Positions 1 through 13,800 of a stretch of DNA of 64,000 nucleotides are shown here, piece after piece; positions within the stretch are counted from its first letter, which is position 1, and each line of letters begins with the position of its first letter. The notes below the pieces were generated by a model. The model was not told the DNA's origin, made no database searches, and was given only the letters and a program-made list of their open reading frames with translations. The stretch spans positions 13,656,211 through 13,720,210 of the forward strand of contig CM075104.1 in assembly GCA_037576195.1 (NCBI GenBank), read 5' to 3'. The position numbers and the translations under genes are program-made. The DNA is from Phytoseiulus persimilis. Taxonomy: Eukaryota; Arthropoda; Arachnida; Mesostigmata; Phytoseiidae.

Positions 1-389
1 TGGTGGGAAGCTCGAGAGCACGAGTCGTACGGTGAAGAGTACGAAGACCTTTCGGCTACGGACTCGAAGGTGGCTCCGCTGGTCAATGAAGGGCTCTGGG
101 AATATCACTCTCCCTCGAAGCACCGCTGTTAAACTTTCATCCACTATACGGAACGATTCCTCGATCCGAGAGGCCTCAATTTCCTCGGTATTTCTCGGGG
201 TCGCTATCCAACCAAGACCCATGGGAAGGGTTGTCATTAATTTGGGGAGTTAATTGTCTCCCCTTCTACTCCGGGAGAAGCCTCGAAGCGACGAACAGAG
301 AGAGGCATGGTGGCAGTCGCTTCTCAGGACGCATTCTGGAAAAGAGCTGGGGAAGACGGGAAAAAACACACTGAATTCGAAATACTCAC

Positions 390-717
390 GCCACGTCTTC
401 TAGTCGGATGCCCTTGAGTTTTGAATGCAGTAGAGCGCATGTTTTATGGTCCAGAGTGTTGACGGCTCGTCTCCGGCCAACTGTCATACCCGGTGGAAGG
501 TCTGGAACCGAAAGGCGTATCGGTGGCGTCGCTCTTCTGGAGCTGACCGGCGAAGGATAGTCCACGACCGCCCCCGCGGTGTCGGGCCTCGAGTCCAGAT
601 CAGTGCGCTCTGTTTCTCGTTCGTGCTCCTCCCTGAGAGAAAGCGTCTCTTCCGGACGCGGACTCCTTCCACTCTGATCGATAACTTCCAGCGATCCGGC
701 TCGGCTCTTCGTTTCGT
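390..717 (-). CDS. Putative internal exon of an unidentified protein
   Basis: I do not recognise the product. The minus-strand frame is rich in charged and Pro/Ser residues and ends LHSKLKGIRLEDV. Directly after it comes GTGAGT at 389-384, a good splice donor, followed by an in-frame stop if read through. A possible acceptor (AAACAG) lies just upstream at about 718-720 on the minus strand, but its pyrimidine tract is weak. Composition and the donor at the edge of the frame suggest coding sequence; nothing else confirms it. The reading-frame start is unknown because the preceding exon, if any, is not identified. It could equally be a chance open frame, which is common at this GC content. Confidence 0.3.
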
Positions 718-2738
718 CTGTTTCTTGGGGAGGCGCGAGGCTAAACCGACGCAGGCCGCTCAACATAGGCGTGACACACGGCGACGACGCCCGTCGTCGG
801 TTCAGGTGACGACTTCCAGTGGCTCCAATCATAATGCGAGATCGAGCGCTTCAATTCGGTTTATTGATGATTCGGCGAAATAGAGGGAGACTTCGGAGCT
901 ATGTTTGGCAGGCACGATCGTCTCCCTCTATCCCTGCTGTCCTTCTGGTCACTCGAGACGGAGCTCCCGGCTAAACCACCATTTCCCAATCCCAGCGTCT
1001 GAGGGGAGGCGTTCGATTGATCGCAGTTCTGGATTTTCCCCGTGGACGATCGTTCCGGAGAAAGTAGAGCCTCGAGTTCCCTGGTCTTGAGATCAACAAC
1101 GTCCAGAGACTCGTCGCAGGCGATGGTGGCTGCCAGTCCAGCTCTCCTCGGACCGGAGTCTAATGTTCATGGGTTCGTTTCGTGTTCATCTTCTTCGTTT
1201 CCGAAATCAAGTCTTCAAGGCCTGGATATTCCGGTCGGGACATAAAACACAGGCGAGTGAACGTTGCCAACTCATTCGTACAGTTTGAGCTCGATTCTAT
1301 CCGACGGCCAAGCACAAATATCATCCAAAAGAGATCGCCACGAAAAGTCCTGTCCGTCGAGACGGAGTCTCTCCCGGCGACGCCGCTCAGCCGTTGCATG
1401 CGAGACTCAAGACAGCGAAAACATGAGGTTGCTTCCTTCCGATACCCTGACCGAGTCCGCGGCGCTGAGAACCGCGTCGAGAAGCTAACTCTACAGCTAA
1501 CGATGATTTAGATCGAACGCACGATGTCACATCGCGCTCCTTGGCTGACGAACTCCGTTCGTTCACAGATGCGAGTCATTTTGATCACTCTGAGGGAGCT
1601 CCGATTCTCTGCAGGCGGCCCCCATCATTCGCACGGGGGACCTCTTGTTCGCGCTCGAGCCGAAGGAGACGAAGGTCTTGATGCGAGCGATTCACCACTC
1701 CGACGATTAGTTCCGTCAAGGATCACAGATGATACGACTGACTGGCTAGCGGCATCAGATTAGAATGCCGCTCGGCCAGGGTACGGCTTTCCTCGAAACT
1801 GGTCGGATCACCTGCAAAGAATGAACTCGATTATAGTTGCTATAGCTGTTTATAACGAAAGCTGTTGCTTTCAGGACTTCGGCCAGCTTGAGATGGCGTG
1901 CCACGATCTGGCGGCCATTCTCTACGAAACGGATGAGGCGATTCGTTCGCAAGCTAACTTTCGAGTCTTGCGCCTATTTATCAGAGACACTCCGGACGTG
2001 ACTCTACGACCTGCAAAGCCGTCCTTGCCGCGTCGTCACTTGAGGAGAAGACGTCGGGAGACGACCCACGCACCAGGTGGCCTCTCAGGTCTCTAATTAA
2101 GAAGAACCAAGAAGTTCGATCGTGGGAACGATGCCAGCTAATCCGTCCCGTAGCCAGCGATGGATGCCATCGAATTCTCCCCTCAATTCTCCCCTCAATC
2201 CTCCATGAACTCATCCGCATCTGTCGACGGAGCTCCGACCCCTGGAAAAGTGTTCGCCCCGGGCGCTGTTAATTCCATTCTAAGCCAACTTCCGGAAGCT
2301 CGACATTTTCTGTCGTGAAAGTGCAAGTCATTCGCGGGGCAGCTCGGCGGAAACCCGACCAACGCTCGCGACCCGGACCGGTCGCGCCCTCTGGAGAGCT
2401 CCCGGGAACCAAAGCTCTTCCCGGTTTGCGAAATGAGACTGTAGGGTGCGCCTCTGCCACCAGCCCCAACTCGACCGATTGATGCCGTCCTGAAGGTAGC
2501 CCTGCTTCTGACTCGTATTGCATTCGATTCATAAGATTTTGGAACGCGTTGAAACTAGCCTCAACGTTTCAATAACATCTCCGCGCCCGTTCCCGGTCGG
2601 TTCCCGTGCACCAGTTCGATACCACGGCGGCGAAACGGCGCGCCGAGCCAGTGGGAAGTTCCTTCGCTCGTGGAACTTTCCGGCCCCCCGCAGAAATTTC
2701 GAGGGCGATCGTTGGGAATAATCCGATTGGGATTTCCG

Positions 2739-3245
2739 CTAACGTCGCAGTCGGCGCGGCTCATCGATTGCGGAAAGCTCATCGGGAATTCCGTTCCGAA
2801 TATTTCTCTCGATGCATTCGCTGTTCACCGGGCTAAGGTTCGACTCTAGTGGGAGCGTTTCTCTCAGCCAAGCTCCGCCCGGGATAATCCATTCCTGTCG
2901 AAGATAGAAGCTTGTCAATTCTACTTCGAGGCTTCCTCTTGTTCGTTCAATCATTAAGTAGGTTTGACCGTCTCTCTCTCGCTGTGGCAGAGCTCCGTCG
3001 GGAAGCTTAGCTCTGTCGAGTCGGAACCAGACTAACGCCGTGATTACACTGCGCCCAGAATTCGCGAATAGCACGGAGAACTCTCGAGGAAACTTCGACT
3101 CGAGCGATTGAAATGAAGCCCGAAAAAACGTTACTCCAGGCTCGCCGATCTGAGATCTCGCGGTGTGGAAATCCAGAGGGAGAGGGAGAAAGCTTGCCAG
3201 ACAGAATGCAAAAATCGTCTGCAAAGCCAGGCTGTGCTCCATCAT
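2739..3245 (-). CDS. Hypothetical secreted protein, about 168 aa
   Basis: The minus-strand frame opens with two consecutive ATG codons (3245 and 3242). A hydrophobic stretch follows at about residues 8-24 (LQTIFAFCLASFLPLPL), giving a plausible signal peptide. After it comes a globular-looking region with FPREFSVLF, a phrase reminiscent of the start of thrombospondin N-terminal/laminin-G-like domains, where a Pro-Phe-Ser core is common. No cysteine pattern or complete domain can be traced, so that resemblance is weak. The frame ends in a basic tail. It may be a single exon or the first exon of a longer gene. A chance frame remains possible. No neighbouring gene helps to interpret it. Confidence 0.3.
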   Translation of the reverse strand: MMEHSLALQTIFAFCLASFLPLPLDFHTARSQIGEPGVTFFRASFQSLESKFPREFSVLFANSGRSVITALVWFRLDRAKLPDGALPQRERDGQTYLMIERTRGSLEVELTSFYLRQEWIIPGGAWLRETLPLESNLSPVNSECIERNIRNGIPDELSAIDEPRRLRR

Positions 3246-3299
3246 TAGAATCGCAACGGTCCGCTCGCAATCAGGCAAGTCGCCGGAAAGGACACGGCT

Positions 3300-6200
3300 A
3301 GCCCTGATCGTCGCTCACTCAAGTTTTTGTCGTTCTCGAACCTCGAGTTCGGGCGCTGGGACCTTCACTTCCTTGAACTTCTTTAGTTTGCGCTTTCTCG
3401 CGCAGCGGACGCTGGCGAGCTACACAATTGGCCCACCCGCTGCTTGCCGGCCGGCCAGCAACTAAGCCAGCCACTACGCAGAAGCTGATGGGGGTCCTCG
3501 ACATCCTGAAGACTTTTAGTGGCTCGTGCATATTGCATGAGCGTGCTCGCAAAGTGGTTCCAGTTGCGAGGTTAACCATTCAACAACTCGGAGAGGCTAC
3601 AGCGGCAGCAGACGGAACAGCGGAGTCATTATCGTCAACCCGGACATTCCATTTGAACTTTGCCCAGACTTTGAACAAGTTCGTATAAACTTCCGAATGT
3701 CGTAGGCTCGACCGTGCTCCTGCCTTCGGAACGTGGGTTTCCGGCTCGCAGGAGCTCCAAAGATTACATGAAGACTCGCATTGAAAGTATTTTCCTAGGG
3801 TATCGTATTTCAGAGCTTTCAAACTCGAGATGAAAGCGAATCTGATATGAATCTGAATGGGGGTTTTGCCTTGGAGCTCCCCGTCCGTCCCGACTGTGAA
3901 CGTTCTTGTGTTCGTCTGAATTTCATATGGGAAACCCGGAGAGAACATCTCGATTTCAGAGTCCTCCCAACTTTTTCTCGTGCAACCGATCCACGCTCTT
4001 GGAAAAAGAAATCGGGACTCGGCTGTGCGATGTGGGTCCTGGCGTCTTCGTAGAAATCGGAACACGAATCAAAATCGAAAATGATAAGCGTATGGTCGAA
4101 ATCCGGCGAAATTATTCTCGAAAAGTTTGAAGGAATAGCCGTCGAGCCGAGTGCGGGTCTCGAGCTCATTTGGGGATCACAGTGACGCTCGTCTTTGCGC
4201 TCATCAATGTTCCGACTGCTATTCATGTTACGATGCCGCGTGTCGAGAAATGTCCGAATGTGGACCAAGCGATGCGGTGCCCGGGACGGTGGGATACCGC
4301 TCTATGATATCGGAAGTAGGGGAGGAAGAGCGCAAATACTCCGAAATCTATTTCCAGTAGCCTCGGGCAACATCGTATTCCGCGCGACCCTTCAAACTTC
4401 CCAAGGACGGATCGGAGCGTCCTCCCTTCCGAAGAAGCCAATCACCTGCTCAACTGACCTGCTAACTACTAAAGTCTCAGCGACTCCTCCACCCAACAGC
4501 CAGCGTTCCGTCGGAGATTTGCAGCCAGGAGGCTCCGAATCTCCTCGTTCCGGGAACCATCCTCGAAACAGATTCAAATTAGGTGAAGTAGGTACTCTCG
4601 AAAGGCGAGACAGAACGGAAGGCCCATACCGAGACATTTGTGTCATTTTCACTTGAGGGGAATCGAGCTGTTCTGTCCGCACCTAGAATCTATCGAATGT
4701 TGAGGGAAGCGTAATGAGCGTGCCAATGCCCGTGACGTCTGAACACGTGTCTGAGATGTCTTGTCGCTCACTAAGAGAGGCTTCCGCCACCTCCGCCGCT
4801 CTAGTCTCCGTTTAGGGACTCAGTCACTCGGCCGCAGTCCGAGCTTGCGCCAGATCAGAAGTGGGAGGAAACACAGGTGAAATCCACGAAGTCTGACGTT
4901 TTCATCTCTCGACAACGAGCGCAATGTTGAATTTCTAAGGGGGGGGGGGGAGGGGGCGTGCTTTAGTATCGGGACTCGACAATAATTCATCCGTTCGCTC
5001 CGAGAACTAGAAGAACGAAGATTCTGCTACTTTCTGATCCCGCTCGCGCGGAGCTCGATAGAGAGCGTCGCGATCGGGGACTGAGAGGGTGGATGATTGA
5101 GAGATTTGCGGAACGGATATAACCTGCGGGCTCATTCCGGCGTTGGTATATAGCAGTTATCGAACCAAGGTGGGCGGTAGCGAGCCGGGTATCGAATTGG
5201 AGGGATTCGAACGGCTACGGAAATGAGAGAGCAGGCTCAGCGAGGAGACAGGAACCCATGTGTGTGTGGTCACTTCGATCAATCGCTAGTCCTCCCAAGA
5301 TTCCGGAGAGAGGTTATTGGAAATGCTGGTTGTTTCCGCAATGAATCGGTGGCTGCGTCATACTAACGGGACCTGTGGCTTACTATCATGGACATTTTCC
5401 AGTCGGTAGCTAATTCGGTAGATCATCTGTAAATGACCCGAGGTCGGAAGTCGCATGCTTGAGAATATAGTTCTCAACAGATATGGACATGTTGGGGTGC
5501 TGCATCATTGTATCCATCGTCGTCGGTTTGCTGTCCACAATTGTCGACCATTAGGCCATGCTCGATGCTCTCGATTGAACTTCAGGTACTCCAATCCGCG
5601 TTCGCAGCTCAAGCCAGAGGGCTTCTCCCCCCCCCCCCCCCCTATATACCCAACTCCATCCAAATCTATGTGGGTGGATGTTTCGGCTGCCGAGAGTTCG
5701 GAGCTCGTCTTCTGCCTTGACTTGATGAATGGTTTGAGGAAGGGGTCGCCTCTCTTACTTCGACTACCCCATGCTTCCTCGACGGAACCGCGCACAACAC
5801 CAGACGTCTCCCGAAACGGCCCAGACACTCAGTCGGTCTTGTCCATCGTTTCCCGACTCCTGGAACTCCATGGCTGTCGCGTTGGCGGTTGCAGGGGGAG
5901 CTTGGAGAACCTCCACGTGCAGGGTGACACGGTCGGTGATCCTCTCGTTCGGTCGAAGAAATCGATCCAATGATGCTGCGTCACTTGTTGAGTCACTCTT
6001 AGCGAAGGCCAATTAGTGTCAGACCGGCTCCGCGAGAGTGTTCACCTCGTTGAGCAACGCTTTCCGATAACGAAGTATCACGGTGGCATCATGTGAATTC
6101 AGCCAGTAGGGTAGCGACGGGCTTGGGTTAAACAGGGCGCTGTACAGTGCGGGCGGGGGACCGGGGGAAGGGGCTGTCACTTATAGACATCCAATTCATT

Positions 6201-7338
6201 AGGCCAGACGGACTGCCCTTGACGTGCGCCTCGACTGTGAGCACACCGACTCGAGTTCGCTGAGAAATTTGTAAGTCCCCCTCTCGTGAGGCCCGAAGGT
6301 TATCGATGCTTCGCAGCCACACGCTTCTTTCAGCCACGTCCGCAAAAGGATTAGAGTCTGGGGACTGGCGCTGCGCCACTGAATCAAGTCTCGCTGGGAC
6401 GAAACTCGACCTGCCAACCTAATGGCGGTCCTCCAAAGACTTCAGCGTTCCTCAAGAGTTCGTCAGTTCGCCAATCCGGCGAACATCGCAGATTCCGAAG
6501 AGACGTCGGAGGAAAAACCGGCGCAGGGATGAACTCGAAATCGTCATGAATGGCCTTCGTCGTGCCGTTGTTATCATCGTGAACGGCCTGCTCGCCCCAA
6601 CCTGTTGACTTCCTCACGCGTGGGGGGAGGTCGGTCTCCGATTTCATCCGTTTGGGGGACTGAGAACGAGAGACCGAGAAACTCAGAAAGCGTTGTCACG
6701 GACAGCGCACTGGCATCGATAGTAATCCCCCGTTCCGGTCAGAGAACTGTATGTCACATTGGAAATTGTTACAGGTCGGAAGCGAATTGCGAGCGATGTG
6801 TCCCGGGCCGTAGGAATTCGCCGGTATCGCTTTCAAAGTCCATCGCGAATAGTGGAACACACGAATGATGCTCAACACGGTAGGGGACGATCTTCCTGCG
6901 GACGGTGGATTCGTCGGGACTGCATTGTACTGCATTTCCAGATGGATCAGGTATTTGAATACGCGGGGCCAGCCCCCGCGGGCCTAGCGTAATTTTGCTC
7001 TGCCGCTTTTCAGGAGTTCCCGTTCCAGTCAGGCTGCCGGCGTCGAACATCGGTGACTTCAAATCCCAGGTGAGTCCCTCAATGCAGACCTAACTCTTCG
7101 CAGAGTACAATTCTTACATGGCGCGGTGGAAGGCAATAATGACTCTGCCGACAACAGCCGGCTGTCGCAGGTGGCTCCTGTATGCAAGCGGTTTTCTCGG
7201 CTGCGTCGTTCGACGGAGCTTATTCCGGCTCGACGGAACGGATGGATCGGCAAACGCGGGAGCTCTGGGACCGCCTCGCTGAGAATCTCCATCGGGAAGG
7301 CGCTCCAAACTCCTTCCCGCGAGGAGCATCGCGTCAAA
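3300..7338. other. No supported gene; two homopolymer tracts
   Basis: Several open frames of 60-160 codons occur on both strands, none with a domain I recognise. Simple-sequence features are a G12 run at 4939-4950, followed by A and G5, and a C16 run at 5627-5642. No RNA gene was seen. The sequence near 5200 that looks like a reversed tRNA T-arm (GGGATTCGAAC) lacks the rest of a tRNA. Confidence 0.4.
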
Positions 7339-7725
7339 TCAAGCAGATTCCATGTGAGTGCAACTCCTCACGTAAGAGACGGAACCGGGGTAGAAAGTCT
7401 CGTCTATAGGTGGAGAAAAAAATGTCGGGACTTGGAGCTCAACTCTCAACGAAGTCCAGACATGATGGATACTTGGGAAGGCTTCTATTCTTCCCATGCA
7501 TGATAGTGATAAGGGAATACTCCCCTCGTTGAACGTGAGAGGCGAAAAACCGCACCTCTCCATTTCGTTTGTCGTTCGTGCTTTGTCTTCAGCCCAGGGT
7601 ACACACGGAAACTCGGAGAGGAGATTTTCCATAAGTGCGCATGCTTCTAAAATGTGAGCCATACTGAGTGCGATGATCAACAAAATGCAGCGTCCCCGAA
7701 TCCAAGATGGATCTCTCGGGATCAT
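7339..7725 (-). CDS. Hypothetical protein with signal-peptide-like N-terminus, about 128 aa
   Basis: The upstream part of this minus-strand frame begins only at a GTG. The first ATG is at 7725, and it gives a product starting MIPRDPSWIRGRC. A strong hydrophobic core follows (ILLIIALSMAHILEACA, about residues 14-30), with small residues at a likely signal-peptidase site. The remaining roughly 100 residues contain several cysteines and no family motif I can name. The ORF continues to a stop at 7339, but a GTGAGG near 7373 on the minus strand could be a splice donor, which would shorten this exon. The function is unknown. The secretion signal is the only support, so a chance frame cannot be excluded. 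Confidence 0.3.
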   Translation of the reverse strand: MIPRDPSWIRGRCILLIIALSMAHILEACALMENLLSEFPCVPWAEDKARTTNEMERCGFSPLTFNEGSIPLSLSCMGRIEAFPSIHHVWTSLRVELQVPTFFSPPIDETFYPGSVSYVRSCTHMESA

Positions 7726-7899
7726 CTTCGGAATCCTTCCTGCGATGGATTTCTGAGTTTTTCTCGTCTTTCCGATCTTTTGATCCAGTTCTATTCCAAA
7801 GCGCGTCTCGCCGCACGGCCGATTGCGGAGAGTTGAACGGGGAGTACCTCCGTGCAATGTTTCCCCCCATTCTGTGCCTCTGTCCAGATCAGACACGCG

Positions 7900-10800
7900 A
7901 GTTGCGAGAGCCGCCTGAACTCAGCTTCTTTTCTGCCGCAGGTATCTCCAGACGAAATTGGCCCGATCCCCCATCGGTGCATTGAGTGTCGGCTGGAGTT
8001 GAGAGCGTACCATTGACTCCCCGCTCGACATTCCCATCAGATGTGTAATCGGAAGCGGATCATATCGTTTCAGAGCATTCTGATGAACGATCAGCTCGGG
8101 CGACGCATGTTCCGGGTGCGTTTCACAGCGGATATCACACTCTGAGGACTCTCCTCCAGTCGCAGGACACAAAGAAGGTATTCGACGCAGGATTTTCCGC
8201 CGAGTGGATCTCCCGATACGGATTCTATCGCGTAGTTCGTTTGGTTGCGCGTGATGAAAAGAACCAGTGGAAGATCTCAATGCGGTGATCGAAGCATGTG
8301 ATAATTCCTCTCAGAACGGTGACCACGAATAACCACGACGATTTGGATTCGAATTCTCGGGTCGGAGCTTCCGTTCGGAGTCCCGGGACGTACTCTGCTC
8401 TGCAGGCGTCGCACTTCACTGGTCTCAAAGTTGGGATCCGTCTTCCAGGGACTCTATTTTTCCGCTCGCGAAACCTGGTCTGGGCATTTGGACATTGGAA
8501 ACCAATGGTAACGCAACAGCTCCACGAAGGAAACGGGTGGAAAACTCCAAAGCGTTACAAACAAGCCCGAGCCTACGCGTTAGCTGCCAAAGGTCAGCCA
8601 TCCAGGGACCTCGGGAACTAGATAATAATTCAAAACCAAACAGCGGCGGAGAATCGGCTCGAAGAAACCCCAGTGACACGAGCTCTAAAAGCCCCAGTCT
8701 TCCCTGGGGAACGGCTTCCCTTTCTCTTCAAGCCTCGTTTTCCGCTCGCTGTTCAAGAAGCCCATCAAGCGGTTGTTGCCATTCCGTGCGCTCATTCGCT
8801 CCGGGCCCTGACTCTTGAACCTCCCGATCTCGAAATTTCATCTTCCTCCACTCAGTTGCGTCCCCAGAGGGGGCTGGAGGGGGGGAGCGGAGGGCTTCCC
8901 TCAATCTCCGTTCTGCCCGTAAGGCTCTGTGGTGGATCTCGTGTGGGGGCGTTTGAGCGAGTCGAGAGGACGATCCGAGGCATGCTACTGACCGGGAGGT
9001 GAGAGCATCAGCGATTGGCTTGATTCCCGCCGCTGACCATGGCTCCCAATGTGCTCAGGCGAACCGCACAGCGGATCTCTTTGAACATGGTTGACAAAAC
9101 TGGTTTCTCAGCGTTTCGCCCTGACGGAGCTCCTCGTGGCGTTCCCTGTCGCCTACAAGGGGAGTCGTCCGCTTCAAAACGAACCGCTCCCGGAATATCG
9201 ACCGTCTCCGTATTGAACACTGTGTCCCCAGGAACCGCCGATTTCCGTCTCGTAGAGGTGCCACGAGGTTCTCCTCAAGCATGAACATCACGGAGGATTA
9301 TTCTAACCGACGAAGAACCGTGATTCCGCTCGAGGGGAGCGGGGTAGCTTCACTGTGACCTCAAACTTTAGCGAACTTCGCTCATTGAGTCTAACGAGTC
9401 TGGAGCATCTCGTTTGCGCTGATAACAGAAGAACAGCCACGGGACGGAATGAGATAATCGGACTCCAAGAGTCAACTTCATCCTCAGTCAGGTTCGAGCA
9501 GAAGCGACCTCTTTGGAAAGCATGCCTGATCAGCCCACGAATCCTCGGATCTCATCCGGGAAGAGATGGAAAACATTCAGCCACCACCTAAACGGGGAAA
9601 TCGTCCGCCTGATAGTAAGGCACTGTTTTTCTTTTCAGGTGGTTTCATCCGAAATCGATTCTGCTCCTCAAATCCATCGTCGCAATCAAGGCTCCGGTTT
9701 CAAGGCGGGTGACTGCTTCTCTCCGAACCTGTTGTTCTTTCCAACTCATTTCGTGTCAGATAAATCCGCTCCTCAAAAATTTCTCGATTCGAAATTGGTT
9801 TCTGAAATTTCTGCTTCCTGTGCAACTCTCGAGCAAGGTCGAGCTATTGGTGAGATGCGATACCGTTACGGTTGTCGTGGTTCAACTTTTCGCCGCTAAA
9901 GGGCTCCCGGCTTGGGAAGCTCTCCGTCGCAGATTTGACCGAGAATCATTCCCGACTCGGGATCCTCTTCTATAATAGAAAACTCCGCGGAACCCTGCTT
10001 CGTCTTATTTCAACCTCAATTCGAGCGTGCTTGTTTCGCTTCAGAGCGGAACGTTTCACATTCTGCGAATAGGGTCGACCACCGGAAGATGAAAGCAAGA
10101 GACTCTCGAAGGAACCGGAGATAGATTGGGAATCGGGAAGTGATTCAAACGAGGTCCGATAACACTCCTTCACGGCCGAATAAATTCTCTCCTTTAGGGC
10201 CGAAATTGAACTTTTGATCTCGGGACCTCCGACCCTCTCTCGACGTAACCCGCTTAAGAAATTCCCCCAACGCACAGAGGCTTGTCGGAGTTTGTTCGTT
10301 TAGTGTCTTCTCTCTGTGTGTCAAGAGATCAAACACTTGATTCGCTTGACACATGGACTCTTATACACGCAGTCCAGAACTCCGACAGAGTAGTCGAGTG
10401 AAACTAAAGCAGCCAAATCCGCCAGCCAGGTCCCTTCGCCCTCCTGACCTACGACGATGAGCTCCATTCTCCCGCCGGAGGAACCCTGACGACCAAAGAG
10501 TGAATCTTGGCAGTCGCACCGTCCTCTTCGTGTTCATAAATCGAGCCAGGGGAGACGTGTGTCATCCTCACACAGGCGCGCATTATGAAGGTTCCTTATT
10601 ACAGTACGTTGGTCTCGGTTCGTCGATATGCGATCGGTTCTGTAAACGAAATTTCGATTTTGAGTTCCCTGACCTCAGGGACGTATCAGATGTTTGGACA
10701 CCGTTTGTTCACGCCGGGTAACACATACTTTCTTTGCCATATACACGTATACTTTATTTTCGGTGAATGGAAGGATTTATGCGAGTGCAAAGGAATAAAA

Positions 10801-13800
10801 GAAACTGTGCCGCCGATTGGTGCTGCGCAAACGGCAAAACCGGTGAATTTCAGATGGAATCAGAGCCGCGGTTCGAGAACGATCGAGATGTTCTCGGGGA
10901 GGAAAGAAGCTTGAGCTGTGTATGCCCCGGTGTCAAGTTTGGAACGTATTCCTGCCAACAGTCTCTCGAATGGTTTCGCTGATTTTCGTGGGTCTGGTTG
11001 CCTTAATCTGCCGCTCTTCCGAGCCTAATCGGCCTATTCCGAAAGAACTACTCCGCATTCGTAGCGAGAACCCCCGAGTCGAGGTCCTGGAGTGCTGCTA
11101 TAACGAAACAAGCTGACTGCTCCCCAATGCACAGCGTGAACTTCTCACTCAGTGAGATAGCATGATTCGTGGGGGAACTCGTGGAAGTTGTGTGTCCCTC
11201 GTTGACGAACAGGACTATTGTCCCGAAGGAAGGTCGAGTAAGCACGAGGTAGCCCCTAGAGACAAAAACTCTGGAGTTCACCGCTGGAGAGTCAGCCGGC
11301 TGACTCGGGAGTGGAGGAGGATTCCTTTCGACGGAAGGTAGCGGCGAGCTGGAGAGAACGGATGACGACGTTGGGAACACGGATGGTCAGGGGCAGGGAC
11401 ACGCATTTGCCTGAACCTGTCGCCGAAGTCAATTAGGCCGCAAGTAAGCTCACGCGAGATGCGAGTACGACTTCGTCCGACTCCATGAACCATCTTCGTC
11501 GGCAGGAAAGAGTCGAACTCCGCGGCTGGCGGGCCACGTCGCTTGTTTTCGAGCAATGAGTGAAGCAAACAAACGCGCCGTGAGCAGGAAGTCTACGCAC
11601 TTGGGTCTTTTTGTTTCTCGATCCCAACTGTGCTCTGAATATCAACAGCATCGACAGCTCTGAACAAGGAAACTGTTCCCGAAGCTGTGGAACGAGGACT
11701 TCGATTGAACATTTGCCGATATTGCACAGGGATTCTACGTGCTGTACAGCCGTCATTCTCGACACATCAGCAGCAGAGGTAGTCAGCACAACAGTCGGGA
11801 CCGTGTTGGGTGAGCGAAGGCGCGAGAGACAGTGTTCCTGACAGCTACAACTACTTGGCTACTAATGGCTGGCCACCTGGCGGCCGACCGCGTGAGTGAC
11901 CCTGAGCGAACGGACAGAGCGTGCTGGAGAACAAGCGAGGACTGTGACAGGAGGTCGGAACCGCCCGTCGCTGGTCTGACGTGCGCCGTTGACCGCTTCT
12001 GATCTTTCCGTCATGAGCCCTCCAACAAGCCCCCCTCTCAGAAAGGCCAGCTCTCCATAACGAGGCGGCTCAGCGGATTCCTGGCCTAATTTGCCGGGTT
12101 CCTTGTACTCGCTTCGTCATTCTCTTCGTTGACGATCCGCGCATGCGTTCCGTCCATCATCCGTGCTTTGAGGTCTACGCCCGGACGTGTGAACATGCGG
12201 AAGGGCGCTACGCGTCTCACTGTCAACAACAGCCGCGGCGATACTAGAAGTCATCGGCACTGCGGAGTTGGGATCGGTACCAATTGAAACTGCAACGAAA
12301 ACCAATTCAATACGCTCAGAGGCATCGATGTCGATCATAGGCCTTTCCAGGGCTCCGAAGATACTGTCTCGGTTTCCGGCGATGCGTTCAGAAGATGAGG
12401 TCGTACGTGAACTTCCCGGCTCGGGGTTTGTGAGCAACGCTCAAAAATTCGCTGGGGCGTAACACGCGGAGAACGCTCCGAGGATTTGTTCAGCACACGG
12501 CGGGCTGACATAGTTTCGAGCCCGCTCGTCGTGAAGATTTTCTCTCTTTATCAAGTTTTTGGTCGGGTTTTTCCTCGGAAAAGATATATGTAGTTGTACA
12601 TCACTCGGAGGGGATGCATTCATGCAGCAGGCGGGAATTACTCGAACAGCGACGAGCGAGCAAAATAAGTCGACGTCGCGGCGATGTGTGCTATATTAAT
12701 AACTTGCTCCGGCTCGCATCTAAGCCGATGTTAGTGCGCTCCCCGCTGCGAACAATCAACCCAAAAAACTCGAAGCGCACGCGTCGCGCCCTTCGGAGCA
12801 TTAGAGACGGGAACGACTACTTCCCACCAGGGGTACGACAAGTGCGCAGATCTCACCACCGCCCGGTTGACTCCGTGGTCACATTCCACGACCTGGACGC
12901 GCTTTCGAGTGAACGCCTCGCTATTTACATCACTAGTCAGACATTCGATACAAAATCATTGACGATTATGCAAGGCACCGAGAAACCCGACGGCGGCTTA
13001 TCAAAAGAATAACAGCGACCGCGTCAGAAACTCCCCGTTGACCTAGAGATTATCACGAGAGCGAGTGTGCTCGAGCACAAAGCTGAATCGACTGAGCCGG
13101 CTGAGTTTTTGCTCATGCAACGACTCAAACGCTCGGCACTTACAACTCGAAAATAACATTCGTGCTGCCTATTACGTTCATCTCTGTATTTTGTCTCACG
13201 TTCGTCCTTGTATCCGTCCTTCGGCTCATCTCTGTATTCTACCCCATATTCATCTCTGTATCTTCATACGAAACACATTCAAGGTCATCGCCGAGTCCGA
13301 GATCGAAGGTTGCTTATCCATGGAGCAGTCTGCTGCGATAAGTGCTCGCAATTACGCAACGAAGCAATCGTTCGATCGATCGGTCTCCTGTATGCGCAAA
13401 ATGTGTTGCACAGGAGCTCTCTCTCAAGAGATTTTTCGTCGTCGCGATCGGCCGATCTTGATGACCGCGAAAATGGGAAGCTTTCGAGCGATGAGCGTGT
13501 AGGCGATCATGAGCCACACATTTAGAGCACCAACTTGCGGACATTTCTCCAGAACCAAACTTCCAGCTCAGACTCACGGATCAGAGTTACAGGAACAACG
13601 TTCCATCATGAGAAATCGATTCCGGCCATGCTGGCGAAGTTCTCGGAAGCACCTCCAAGTCGATCCGACCACCAGCCTCAGAGTTAGAGGCATATCGTGC
13701 TGTTATTATTGTGGACATGAGCGCGAACTTTCTGATCTTGCGCGAAAACTACTGATTGCGAGGAGCGGCTGCCACTCACTACCGCTGCTCTGATGAGCGT

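Noticed and set aside
5195-5230. GGGATTCGAAC resembling a reversed tRNA T-arm.
   Set aside because: No matching acceptor stem, anticodon arm or D-arm could be laid out around it.
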